This document shows positions 36,076-48,000 of a stretch of 64,000 nt of DNA, one piece after another. The stretch's first letter is position 1; each line of letters opens with the position of its first letter. Made by a program: the position numbers and the translations under genes. Origin of the DNA: Undibacterium umbellatum (lineage in GTDB: Bacteria; Pseudomonadota; Gammaproteobacteria; Burkholderiales; Burkholderiaceae_D); contig NZ_JACOFX010000014.1 of the NCBI RefSeq assembly GCF_014284125.1, positions 62,001 to 126,000 of the forward strand, given 5' to 3'. The notes under the pieces are model-generated. The model saw only the letters and a program-made list of their open reading frames with translations. It was not told the origin of the DNA and searched no databases.

Positions 36076-37653
36076 TTATGCGGCAGCGCGGCGGTTGTAG
36101 AAATATCCGGCGATCAGTGTGCACAGGCCCAGCATGACCTGCCAGCTGATGGACTGGCTGTTTGCAACTCCATTGAAACCAAATATATCAATCACCGGAA
36201 CCTTCACCGCATTCACTGCTACATACAGGCCAAACAGAAATAGCGATAAAAACGTGCGCGGCGTCCTGGATAAGCGGCCCAGCAAAGAGGCCACAGCACT
36301 CATGCTGAAGATGCCAGTCAGCAAGGCCAAGCTGCGTACTGGTTCATGTATGGACCAGCGGAGTGCGATCACACCAGTCAACAACAAGCCCAAGATGGCA
36401 GTCGCTGCAAACTGGCGCAGATAGCGCTGCCTGATACCGCCGTTCAGCGCCCCTGTCATTTCCCCTAAGGCGGCATGATGATCACGGCTGGCAATGTCAC
36501 TCACCAGGATGCCCCACATGGCGACGCTGATCGTCAGCAAACCAGGCAAGCTGCCTGATTCGCAGAACATGGCGAAAAAGGGCAGCACTAATAGTGCCAG
36601 GCCAGCAAGGGGATTGCTGGCCACAGTCAGGGCAAGATCGGCACATATCTGTCCTGCCAAGCCAGGCAATGCTTGTGCCAGCCGGAACAAGGCTTGTGCA
36701 AGACCTGCGAAGGGGCGCAGCCATTGATTCAACACAATCAATGGCGAGCGGCGTTGGCGTGTCTGGCTCACTTGAACACGATCAGGAGAGAACCGATGGA
36801 ACAAGGCAATCGCTGGCAGCAGTGGCAGCAATGCCAGGAGTGCACTCGCGCCGCGTATCAGCAGCAATTTGTCCGACCACATGACATTGGGCAAAAGTAT
36901 CGGCGGGATGGCGGCATTGAATGTGGCTGTCCCAATCGAAAAGTGGTTGGTCCCCATATGTATCTTCAAATTTGCCATCGACGTGGCCGCTCCTATGAAA
37001 TCGATGTACACAAAGGGATTGATCTGGCCCACTATTCCACTCTCTACCTTGTTCATCATGGCAATTTGCGCCATCCAGATAAAAAAGAAGATGAGGTCAC
37101 CGAGCTTGCCCATCAAGGGCGCAAAGCTGTCAAACAGAATTGCACAACTGACGGCAAAAAACACCATGGGCAACAGGATTGCAGCATATGTCTGGATGTA
37201 CACAAATAGTTCTATACTGCCTTCGCCACGCAGCAAATGACAGACCAGCATCGCTCCCAGGAGTGCTGCCAGCAAAGCCAGCAAATACACCACGCCACCC
37301 AGCCAGCGACCCAGCAAAAAAATGCCATTGCCTACCTGCGTGGCGGCGATGACTCCACCGCAGCCACTGCGCATATCTTCGGCAATGCGGCCACGCACCA
37401 GGTAAAAGCCTGCCAGGCCAAACAGCAGGCTGGCCAGCGCCGAGCTGCCATAGGCCAGAGTAGAGCTGGTGTATAGAACTCTGGCATCGTCAATCGCCAT
37501 CAGAGTCACGCCTGTTTGCGGGTCAGGGATCATTACCCAGGCAAGGGCGATAACAGCCAGCACAGCCACTACGCTGCTTAAGCGGCGCAGGCGCAGGCGT
37601 GCTTCATTCAATACCAGAGTGCTTAGCAGTGCAGTATTCAGTGCAGTATTCAT
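36076..37653 (-). CDS. ABC-2 type transporter permease
   Basis: A 525-residue membrane protein starting MNTALNTALL, with about twelve hydrophobic segments across its length and only short loops. It overlaps the upstream ATPase gene by 4 nt (ATGA), so the two make one exporter. The type with an ATPase of the drug/antimicrobial-peptide group and a long single permease is common, but the substrate is unknown. An in-frame upstream start is discarded because it would lie within the ATPase gene. Confidence 0.85.
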   Translation of the reverse strand: MNTALNTALLSTLVLNEARLRLRRLSSVVAVLAVIALAWVMIPDPQTGVTLMAIDDARVLYTSSTLAYGSSALASLLFGLAGFYLVRGRIAEDMRSGCGGVIAATQVGNGIFLLGRWLGGVVYLLALLAALLGAMLVCHLLRGEGSIELFVYIQTYAAILLPMVFFAVSCAILFDSFAPLMGKLGDLIFFFIWMAQIAMMNKVESGIVGQINPFVYIDFIGAATSMANLKIHMGTNHFSIGTATFNAAIPPILLPNVMWSDKLLLIRGASALLALLPLLPAIALFHRFSPDRVQVSQTRQRRSPLIVLNQWLRPFAGLAQALFRLAQALPGLAGQICADLALTVASNPLAGLALLVLPFFAMFCESGSLPGLLTISVAMWGILVSDIASRDHHAALGEMTGALNGGIRQRYLRQFAATAILGLLLTGVIALRWSIHEPVRSLALLTGIFSMSAVASLLGRLSRTPRTFLSLFLFGLYVAVNAVKVPVIDIFGFNGVANSQSISWQVMLGLCTLIAGYFYNRRAAA

Positions 37654-38528
37654 GCAGCCAGCTCCTGTGTGTTTTGTATGGCATAGCGTTGTGCCATCAA
37701 GGCTTCTTCCAGGCTGGGAGTGGCATGCTGCGCACCGGCGCAAGGCTGATGTGGATGGGCAATCCGCAAGTTCATTTTCATGCCCTGTTTTTGCGTTTGC
37801 AAGACATGCACCTTGTGACGCAAAGCATCATATTCATGGCTGGCAACTTCGGCAGTCCAGATCTGCCCATGTGCTTGTGCCAGGATGTCATCTGGCGTGG
37901 CACAGGCGATCAGTTTGCCCTGGCGCATGATGGCCAATTGGCTGGCGATGCTTTCAACGTCTGAGACGATATGGGTGGACATGATCACCAGTTTGTTGAA
38001 ACCGAGTTCGCCCAGTAGATGACGGAAGCGCAGACGTTCTTCCGGGTCCAGGCCAGCAGTTGGTTCATCGACGATGAGGATGTCGGGATCATTCAGCAAG
38101 GCTTGAGCGATGCCCAGGCGTCGCCGCATGCCGCCAGAAAAGGTCGATGCCTGGCGCTTGGCTTGTTCATGCAAGTTCACCAATTCCAGCAAATGCCTGA
38201 TCCTGGCAGGGTCACGTACACCTTTGAGTGCTGCAAAATACTGCATGAATTCCAGCGCCGTCAGATTGGGGTAAATGCCAAAATCCTGCGGTAAAAACCC
38301 CAGCCGCTGACGGATGGCTTGCGGCTTTTTAACAATATCCTGCCCTTGAAAAAGTATGTTGCCACTGCTGGGCCGTGTCAGCGTCGCCACCATTTGCATC
38401 AGGGTGGTTTTACCTGCACCGTTATGCCCGATCAGGCCGACTACTCCATGGCTGAGATTGAGTGACACGTCATTCACCGCCGTCAGTTTTTTGCCAAAGC
38501 TCTTTGTGATATTCCGGATTTCCAGCAT
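37650..38528 (-). CDS. ABC transporter ATP-binding protein (CcmA/BcrA-like)
   Basis: A 292-residue ATPase: Walker A GHNGAGKT, Q-loop FLPQDFGIYPNLTA, signature FSGGMRRRLGIAQ, Walker B ILIVDEPTAGLDPEER and H-loop MSTHIVSDVE, as in drug or peptide exporters of the ABC-2 group. The last 60 residues carry a linker with histidines and cysteine. GGGGGA precedes the ATG. Coupled to the following permease. Confidence 0.93.
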   Translation of the reverse strand: MLEIRNITKSFGKKLTAVNDVSLNLSHGVVGLIGHNGAGKTTLMQMVATLTRPSSGNILFQGQDIVKKPQAIRQRLGFLPQDFGIYPNLTALEFMQYFAALKGVRDPARIRHLLELVNLHEQAKRQASTFSGGMRRRLGIAQALLNDPDILIVDEPTAGLDPEERLRFRHLLGELGFNKLVIMSTHIVSDVESIASQLAIMRQGKLIACATPDDILAQAHGQIWTAEVASHEYDALRHKVHVLQTQKQGMKMNLRIAHPHQPCAGAQHATPSLEEALMAQRYAIQNTQELAA

Positions 38529-38736
38529 CTTGTCCCCCGCATGATTGATCTGTTTGAATACGGGGGACTGTAAAGAATTGTGCCTGGTTTTGCCCTGGCC
38601 TTCAGACAGAGTGCAGAAATCACGGTATGAAACGGGGTTTGGGCGCGGAGATTATATTTTTTATAAAACGTTTAATGCGGTAATTGAAGCTTATACTGGC
38701 TTATCACCAAGACCTTGGTGTTCCCGGGAGTAAATC

Positions 38737-38871
38737 ATGAGTAAAGTGCAACAAAGCAATAAAGAAACCAAGAAGCAGGCGGCCAGTACGCCTAAAGAAA
38801 AGAAAGCCGCCAAGCAAGCCAAGAAAGAGGCTGGGACGGCAATTCCATGGACACAGCGCACTGGTGCATAG
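38737..38871 (+). CDS. Small lysine-rich protein (44 residues)
   Basis: An ATG with GGGAG 7 nt upstream opens a 44-codon frame (MSKVQQSNKETKKQAAS...) ending in TAG. The protein is about one quarter lysine and rich in alanine, glutamine and glutamate, with a KEKKAAKQAKKE core and a C-terminal AIPWTQRTGA. It is highly charged, probably disordered and cytoplasmic. No family recognised; a nucleic-acid-binding role would be a guess. It is shorter than usual gene-finder cut-offs. Confidence 0.6.
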   Translation: MSKVQQSNKETKKQAASTPKEKKAAKQAKKEAGTAIPWTQRTGA

Positions 38872-38881
38872 AGTTGATCTG

Positions 38882-38969
38882 CACCAGGCAGGATATTTCT
38901 GCCTGGTGAGAATAGGTGTTTCAAAGATAATCTATGTGCGGAATTTCTTTTGAGGGAAACTCCGCACAT
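38882..38969. other. Two strong hairpins downstream of the giant gene
   Basis: The first has 10-bp arms at 38882-38891 and 38899-38908. The second has perfect 9-bp ends (38934-38942, 38961-38969) that continue inward after one G/T pair. Neither has a T-run, so they may end or stabilise transcripts of the giant gene (minus) or the small lysine-rich gene (plus) without being classic terminators. Confidence 0.5.
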
Positions 38970-39015
38970 CAATACTGCACATCATTAATGTACATCAGTA
39001 ACGCATATCAGTAAC

Positions 39016-42000
39016 TCAGCCAGCCATAAACCTCGCCAGATACTCAGGTGAATTAATAAACTGCCCGATCAGCGTCACCGTATCAGTACCTGACTGCGCC
39101 AGCAGTGCATCAAACGTCGCCTGATCTGGCGCACGACCCAAGAGACCGATGTAATCCAGCGTCAGCGATACTTTGGATTGCGAATTCGCCTTGAACTCCG
39201 TCGATTCCGTAAAGCCTGCCAGCATATCGCCACGGGACAGACCATTCCCTAACTGACCCAACCAGTAAGCTTTACCTGCTGCGTCTGAACCACGGTGCAG
39301 CACATTCTGGTAGACACGGTCTACAAATGCCGTATTGTCCAATGCCCCGTAAGTCTTCTGGAACTCAGCACTGGCCACGAATGAGCTACTGATCTTGGAC
39401 AGGTTCATGCCATCCTTTTGCGCCTGCATCCAGTACGCCAGGCCCTCACGGTCAGGCAAACGGTCAAAGGCGCCAAAGTACAGGCGTGTGATACCGCCTA
39501 TGCCACTCTGGAACTCAGCCGACTCCATAAAGGATGCCGCCACCTGAGCCCGGCTCATCTTGCCACTGTCGATTTGCTGCTGCCAGTACTGCACACCTGC
39601 CGCATCCGCCTCACGGAACAGCACATCGCGGTAGAGCTGCATGGCAAACAAGTCAGAGCGGTGTAGTACATCATTGTCTTTGACATCGACCTTGGTGCCG
39701 ACTTTTGCTTCTATCGCATCGGGGATACCATCGCCATCTTTGTCACCTGGCAGTGATGTACTTGGATTGGTCGGAATCGTGGTTTTAAAGCCCAGACCAC
39801 CAACAAGGCTGATCTTGCCATCGACCTTGCCGTCAGCATCAAAGAGTCCGCCATCAGTGATCTTGAAATCCACTTTCAGTTTGCCGTTCACTGTCGCAAT
39901 ATTAGTGGCAATATTCGTCCAGGTGCCAGCCTTGTCCTGTACCCAGTAACCATTCACAGGTCCGATGGCGTCCGTGTAGAGCGACATTGTGGTTTCCTGC
40001 CCTGCAGTCAGGTCGGTCAGTTGGGTAGTGATCATGCCGTACTGCATGCTTAGTTCTGCCGGCAGCGTCGCTGGCGCTACCGTCGTGTTCACATTGGTTT
40101 GTGACAGGAAATTGCTATTGGCCAGCGTCACATAATGCTGAGTCGCAGCCGTATTGTTATGCCACATCAGGGAACTGACATTCTTCTGTGACTGATCCGG
40201 TATGCCGTCGCCATTACCATCGCCATTGCCCTCACCTTTCAGATTGGGGACTTCCGCCTCTGTCCCTTGAGTAATACCATCACCGTCGGCATCGCTACTG
40301 CCACTATTGGGATTATCTGTTCCGGTGTTGATGCTAAAGGGCTGCGCCACTTCCAGGCTGCTATTACCTGCCAGGTCAATGACCCTGACCTTGAGGGTGT
40401 TGCTGCCAGAAAGTAATTGATTCGGTAAATTCCATGTTGTGCTGCCCGCGGTCGCCAGCGTATTGATCCAGTTGGCACCATTATCCAGCGAGACCTGCAC
40501 GGTTTCCCCCGCCAGCAGACCGGCAGTGAGGCTACCCGAAATGGTCTGGTTGCTGATGGTGGTGATGAAGTCAGTAGCGCTGACACCATCATCATTCGAC
40601 AGACGGACAGAGCCTATGCCCGTTGTCGGCGCGGTATGGTCTACCTGATACAACTGCCCGGTAAAGCCGCCATTGAGTGGCAGACTGGACGTATCCACAA
40701 TGCCTGTGCCACTGCCCTTGAGGTTCAGGCCCAGGGTACCATCACCTGTCAGGCCCGTGATCCTGACGCTATAGGTAGAAGGGTCAAGCTGGGTGACGCT
40801 GCTGATGGTGCCTGCCGCAGTGCCTGTGGTGGCCAGGGCAAAGGCAGCCGCATTCACACCCGTCACCGCTTCACTGAAGCTCACTTTGTACTCTATCGTA
40901 CCCAGACTGGTGTTCTCAGGCTGGATACGGGTAATACCGGTAGCAACAGGCGCAACATTATCGCCAACAGCGATAGTAAAACTCTTCTCATAGGCAGCAC
41001 CCAAGGCATCGGTGGCGCGCACAAAGACACTGTAATTACCCGGCGTCATGCCCACAGGGTTCTTTGCCACCAGGCTATTGCCTGAGATGGTGAACTTGCT
41101 ATTGTCCTTATCATTCGTGCCATTGCCTGTTACCAGCGTGAACGCTGCCGTATCACCAGGATTAGGATCAACCGCAGTCAGCGTACCAACACTGGTATTG
41201 TCAGCAGAGCCCTGCTGTACAGCCGCATTCGACAGTGTGATATTGGTCGGTGCGGCATTGACACCTGTGGCAATCACGGTGGTGGTGTTATTGAGTACCG
41301 CAGAAGCAATACCATCATTGGCACTGATGGTAAACGTCGTGGTTTCTGTGCCACCGACAGGGACACGGCCCGCCGCAGGCTGGAATACCAGGCCACGGAT
41401 GGCGGCCTCAACGGCAGCCGGGGTACCGGCTGCATGGGTATAGGTCAGACCGCCATCGGCGGTTGAGAAACCTGTGGCTGCCAGGGAGGCGGCAGTAAAG
41501 GCTCCTTTGGCGGCGGTATCGAGGCTGATGATGATGGTTTCCGACGCACCCACATCAGGATCGGTGATGGTGACACCGGTGAACGGAGAAACCGTGGTGG
41601 TTTCGGTCACAGTCTGGCCGGCGACAACACCGCCGATGACGGGAGCGACGTTGTTGCCGGTGACGGTAATGAAATTGCCAAACAGGTCTGCGATGACGAC
41701 AGCAGTAGCGGCACCGGTATTCCAGTCTTCCAGCATGCCGATGTTGTAGGTGGTGCTGTCGGTGGAAGAATTGCCATCCTTGTTGAGCTTCAGTGCCAGT
41801 TGCGTCTTGTCGGCGACACTCATGGTCATGGTGAAGCTGGTGTTGGAGGTGATGTCTATATTCGGGGTATCGGTCAGGGTGTAGTTAATGGCACCCTGGC
41901 CGAGGAAGCGGATACGGTTGGCGGTAATGTCGTTGCTGGCCCCTGTCAGGCTCAGGAAGTTGTTGCCCGTGACCACCAGTACGCCCGTGCCGACGTTGTA

Positions 42001-45000
42001 GGTAGCCGAGGTGACGGTAGGTGCCACCACATTGGTAACGGTAACGCCATTGCCGGTCAGATCAGCAATGACGACAGCGGCATCAGCCCCGGCATTCCAG
42101 TCTTCGTTGGCGATCAGGTTGTACGTATTGACACTGGTGGAACTGGTGCCATTCTTGTTCATGATGAGGTTGGCACCCAACCTGTCTGCAGCACTCAAGG
42201 TCAGTGTGAACGAAGTGGCGGAGGTGATCTCGACATTGCTGGTGGTGGTGAGGGTATAGCTGGCACCACCTTCACCTTGCAGGCTGAACTTGTTGGCGAC
42301 GATGTCATTGGTGGCCCCTGTCAGGCCGGTCAGCCCGGTACCTGTGACGGTCAGTACACCGGTGCTGGCGTTGTAGACCGAGGAGGTGATGGTCGGCACT
42401 GCGACATTGGAGACGGTAATCGGGGCCGTGGTGACGGCAATGTTGCCACCGGTAATGACGCTGTCCCAGTCGTCTGCTGCGGCCAGATTGTAAGTCGTAC
42501 CACCGGTTGAGGTCGTACCATTCTTGTTGAACAGGCCTTCAACGGTAGTCTGGTCGGTACCGGCCAGTGTTACAGCAAAGCTGGTGGCGGAGGTGACTTC
42601 GACATTGCCGGTGGTCGACAAAGTCCGGACGACACCGCCTTCGCCTTTGATGGTCAGGGCAGAGACGGTGATGTCATTGGTGGCACCGAGGGTGCTGACG
42701 AGGCCTGTGCCGGTGACGGTCAGGACGTGAGTGGTGACGTCGTAGGTGGCTGAGGTAATGGTTGGGGCAGATACATTGGAGACGGTGACGGCATTGCCGG
42801 TCAGGTCGGCACCCGATGTGGTGGTGGCGTCCCAGGAAGCAGCAGCGGCCAGGTTGAAGGTGGTGGCATCAACGGCCGTGGTGCCAGTCTTGTTCAACAG
42901 GCCATTGACGGCGAGTTTGTCGGCGGCGTTCAGGGTCACGGCAAAGGCGGTACTGCTGCTGGCGGTGACGTTGGGGGTGGTTAAGGTATAAGAACCACCA
43001 CCCTGGCCGACGAGTGAGAGTTTGCTGACATCAATGGTGTCGCCACCGACAATATTGACGGCAGTGACACTCAGAATACCTGTGGCTGCATCGTAGGTAG
43101 AGCTGATGATGCTCGGTGCAGCGTTGGAAACGGTGATGCCATTGCCAGTCAAATCCTGGATGTTGCCACCGGTGATGGCGCTGTTCCAGTCATCGGCAGC
43201 GGCGATGTTATAGGTGGTACTACTGACCGAAGAGGTACCATTTTTATTCAACAGCGCGGCAACACCACCGATATCAGCACCAGTCAGGGTGACGGTAAAG
43301 CTGGTGGCAGAAGTGACTTCAACGTTACCAGTGGCGGACAGGGTGTAGGTCGCACCGCCTTCACCGGTGATGGTGAGCTTGGACATCGTGACGTCATTGG
43401 TCGCACCGATGGTTTTAACAAGGTTGGTGCCAGTGACGGTCAAGACGTTGGTGGTACCGTCATAAGTCGCGGACGTAATCGTTGGTGCGGTGACATTCGA
43501 TACAGTCACAGCATTGCCGGTCAAATCTGCACTGGATGCGGTGGTGGCGTCCCAGTTAGCAGCAGCGGCCAGGTTAAATGTGGTGGTATCAACGGCGGTG
43601 GTGCCGTTGTTGTTCAAGATGCCGTTGATGGCCAATTTGTCGGTAGCGTTCAGAGTGACTGCAAAGGCGGTACTGCTGCTGGCGGTGACGTTGGCAGAGG
43701 TCAGGGTGTAGGAGCCAGCCTGGCCTGTGATCGAGAGTTTGCTGACATCGATGGTGTCGCCACCGACGATGTTGACTGCCGAGACGGACAATATGCCAGT
43801 CGCTGCATCGTAGGTAGAACTCAATATGCTTGGCGCGGCATTGGAAACGGTGATGCCGTTACCAGTTAAATCCTGAATGTTGCCACCGGTGATGGCGCTG
43901 TTCCAGTCATCGGCAACGGCGAGGTTGTAGGTGGTGGCACTGCTGGCAGACGAGGTGCCGTTCTTGTTGAGCAAGTTATCGACTGCGACAATATCGGCAC
44001 CAGCCAGGGTGAAGGTAAAGCTGGTGGCGGAGGTGACTTCGACGTTGCCCGTTGTGGACAGGGTGCGGGTTGCACCGCCTTCGCCAGTGATGGTCAATGT
44101 CGAGATGTTCACATCGTTTGTTGCACCGATGGTCTTGACGAGGTTGGTGCCAGTGACGGTGAAGACGTGGCTGGTACCGTCATAAGTCGCGGACGTAATC
44201 GTTGGTGCGGTGACATTCGATACAGTCACAGCATTGCCGGTCAAATCTGCACTGGATGCGGTGGTGGCGTCCCAGTTAGCAGCAGCGGCCAGGTTAAATG
44301 TGGTGGTATCAACGGCGGTGGTGCCGTTGTTGTTCAAGATGCCGTTGATGGCGAGCTTATCGGCGGCATTCAACGTGACTGCAAAGGCTGTACTGCTGCT
44401 GGCGGTGACGTTGGCAGAGGTCAGGGTGTAGGAACCAGCCTGGCCTGTGATCGAGAGTTTGGAGACATCAATGGTGTCTCCGCCGACGATGTTGACTGCC
44501 GAGACGGACAATATGCCAGTCGCTGCATCGTAGGTTGAGCTCAATATGCTTGGTGCGGCATTGGAAACGGTGATGCCGTTACCAGTCAAATCCTGAATGT
44601 TGCCACCAGTGATGGCGCTGTTCCAGTCATCGGCAACGGCGAGGTTGTAGGTGGTGGCACTGCTGGCAGACGAGGTGCCGTTCTTGTTGAGCAAGTTATC
44701 GACTGCGACAATATCGGCACCAGCCAGGGTGAAGGTAAAGCTGGTAGCGGAGGTGACTTCGACGTTGCCAGTTGTGGACAGGGTGCGGGTTGCACCGCCT
44801 TCGCCAGTGATGGTCAGCGTCGAGATGTTCACATCGTTTGTTGCACCAATGGTCTTGACGAGGTTGGTACCCGTGATGGTGAAGACGTGCGTGGTGCCAT
44901 CGTAAGTTGCAGACGTAATTGTTGGTGCGGTGACGTTGGAGACAGTCACTGCATTGCCGGTCAGGTCGGCACCGGAAGTTCTTGTCTGATCCCAGGAAGC

Positions 45001-48000
45001 AGCGGCAGCCAGGTTAAAGGTGGTGGTGTCCACCGCCGTGGTGCCGTTCTTGTTCAAAATACCGTTGATGGCAAGTTTGTCGGCAGCACCCAGCGTAACG
45101 ATGAAAGACGTGGCACTGGCCGCACTTGGATTGCTGGTAGCCGCTGTCAGCGTGTAAGAACCACCTTCTCCAGTCACACTTAATTTGGTGACATCAATGA
45201 CGTCGTTGGTGGCGATGTTGGCGGCAGAAACCGTCAACATCCCAGTCGCTGCATCGTAAGTAGAACTCAATATGCTAGGCGCGGCATTGGAGACGGTGAT
45301 GCCATTGCCGGTTAAATCAGCAATATTACCGCCGGTGATGGCGCTGTTCCAGTCGTCGGCTGCTGCGATGTTATAGGTGGTGGAACTGCTGGCGGAAGAC
45401 GTGCCGTTTTTATTGAGCAGGCTATCCACGGCCACAATGTCTGCGCCAGCCAGGGTAAAGGTAAAGCTGGTGGCGGAGGTGACTTCGACGTTGCCCGTTG
45501 TGGACAGGGTGCGGGTTGCACCGCCTTCGCCAGTGATGGTCAGCGTCGAGATGTTCACATCGTTTGTTGCACCAATGGTCTTGACGAGGTTGGTACCGGT
45601 GATGACGAACTGATGCGTTGTACCATCGTAGGTCGCAGAGGTAATCGTTGGTGCAGTGACGTTGGAGACGGTCACACCATTGCTGGTCAGGTCAGCGCTC
45701 GCATTGACAGTGCTATCCCAACCAGCCGCAGCAGCGAGATTAAAGGTTGTGGTATCAACGGCAGTCGTACCATTTTTGTTGAGTACACCATTGACGGCCA
45801 GTTTGTCGACTGCACCCAACGTGACTGTGAAAGAGGTAGCACTGCTGGCGGTTGGATTGCTGGTGTCAACTGTCAGTGTGTAAGAACCACCTTCGCCGGT
45901 AAGGCTTAATTTGGTGGCATCAATCGCATCACCAGTCAGCATATTAGTACCAGTGACGGTCAATACACCTGTGCTGGCATCATAGGTCGCCGATGTAATC
46001 GTAGGCGAAACGACATTTGATACCGTAATACCATTGCCTGTCAGGTCAGCAACATTGAGCGCTGCATCAGCGCCGTTGGCCCAGTCATCCGCTGCTGCCA
46101 GATTGTAAGTCGTGCCACCTACTGACTGCGTGCCATTATTATTGAGCAAGGTACGCAATCCAGATTTGTCGGCGGTCGAAAGTACCAGAGTGAAGCTGGT
46201 GTCAGAAGTGATCTCGACGTTGGCAGTATCCGTCAATGCATAAGTGCTGCCACCCTGACCAGTCAGCGTGAACTTATTGGCGATAATATCGTTGATAGCG
46301 CCTGCACGATGGGTAAATCCGGTACCTGTTACTACCAGCGTACCTGTGCTGGCATCATAAGTGGCTGATGTGACGTCAGGTGCCGCCACCGTGTTGGCCG
46401 TGATGCCGTTACCAGTCAGGTCGGCAACGACGACTGCCGGATCAGCACCGGCTGCCCAGTCTTCGGCGGCGGCCAGGTTATAAGTGGTGCCACCAGTGGA
46501 ACTGGCACCATTTTTGTTGATGATCTGATTGACGCCAGATTTGTCGGTCGCGCTCAGAAGCAGGGTAAACGTTGTGTTTGAGGTAATTTCTACATTTGCT
46601 GTGTCGGTTAGCGTATAGGTCGAACCACCTTCGCCAGTCATGGTGAATTTGTTGGCGACGATGTCGTCTGTTCCTCCATTATTCAGGTGAGTGAAGCCCG
46701 TTCCGGTTACCACCAGGCTTCCCGTGCTGGCATTGTAGGTGGCGGAAGTAATGGTCGGCACCTGAACATTACTGACGGTAATGAAGTTGTTGACAATATC
46801 TTTAATGTCGCCCCCTGTGATGACGGTGTTCCAATCGTCAGCACCTTTAACGAGGTATAGTGAAGAGGCAGATGTTGGGAGAGTGCCGTCTTTGTTAATG
46901 TATTGGTTGAGGCCAGCCTTGTCAGCAGCGCTCAGGATGAGTGTAAAGGAAGTAGCAGACGTGATGTCCACATCTGGGGTATCAGTCAACACATAAGTGA
47001 CGTTGCCCTCGCCGCGTATAGATATTTTGTTGGCAGTGATGTCGTTGTTTGACCCAATGGCACTGACTAGATTTGTGCCCGTAACAACGAGTGTGCCTGT
47101 GTTGGCGTCATAGGTGGCAGACTCGAGCGTCGGCGCTGTGACATTGGAGACGGTGACGCCATTGCCGGTCAAATCAGCTGAGGCGGCGGCCGTTACATCC
47201 CAGTTGGCCGCTGCCGCTAGGTTGAACGTAATGGCACCGGTCGCAGACGTAGTTCCGTTGTTGTTCAGTACGCCATTGACCGCAATTTTGTCCGCTGCAC
47301 CTAGTGTGACCGTGAAAGAGGTAGCGCTGCTGGCAGTGGGATTACTGGTAGCTCCAGTGAGAGTATATGAGCCACCCTGCCCAGTAAGTGTAAGTTTGGT
47401 GACATCGATCGTGCCGCCATTGGTGATGTCGGTGCCGGTGACTACAAGAACGCCTGTGCTGGCATCGTAGGTGGCACTGGTAATACTGGTTGGGATGGCA
47501 ATGGAAGTAAACGTCCAGGTCGCATTGGAACTGATGCCGTTATAGGTATTGCTGCCACCATCCTGGAAAGCACCGCTGTCAATCAAGACATAGTAACCAG
47601 TGTTACCTGCAAACGTGGCGGTTGGATTAATGGTGACCTTGCTGTTGGCCCCACCTGTGCCAGCGCTGAAAGTGACTTTTGCGCCATCATTAGCCGCGAT
47701 GGTTTCGAGAACGGCATTGTCAGACTGACGATAAATAACTATATTTTTGGCGGCAACAGCAGTGACGGCCGTGCCAAATTCAATGACAAGGTCGTAATTC
47801 GCTGGCACATCAATGGCACCGGTATTCGGAGACACCACACCAGCAAAATTGAAGGTATTGTTGTCACTGAATTCGTAAGCACCTATATCTACTGTACCGC
47901 CACGTCCAGCACCACGAGCATCGGTCGTGGGCGCACCTGTGGTAGTGCCTGCACTGATTGCATTGCTGCTTGCTGCAATGGCTATGGTTTGAACTGGACC

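Noticed and set aside
38691-38972. 93-codon minus-strand frame
   Set aside because: It is antisense to the well-supported 44-residue gene and crosses two hairpins; no domain.
43100-45640. Possible CRISPR or satellite array
   Set aside because: The repeats are in frame within one protein, about 360 or 720 bp long, with no short direct repeats and unique spacers.
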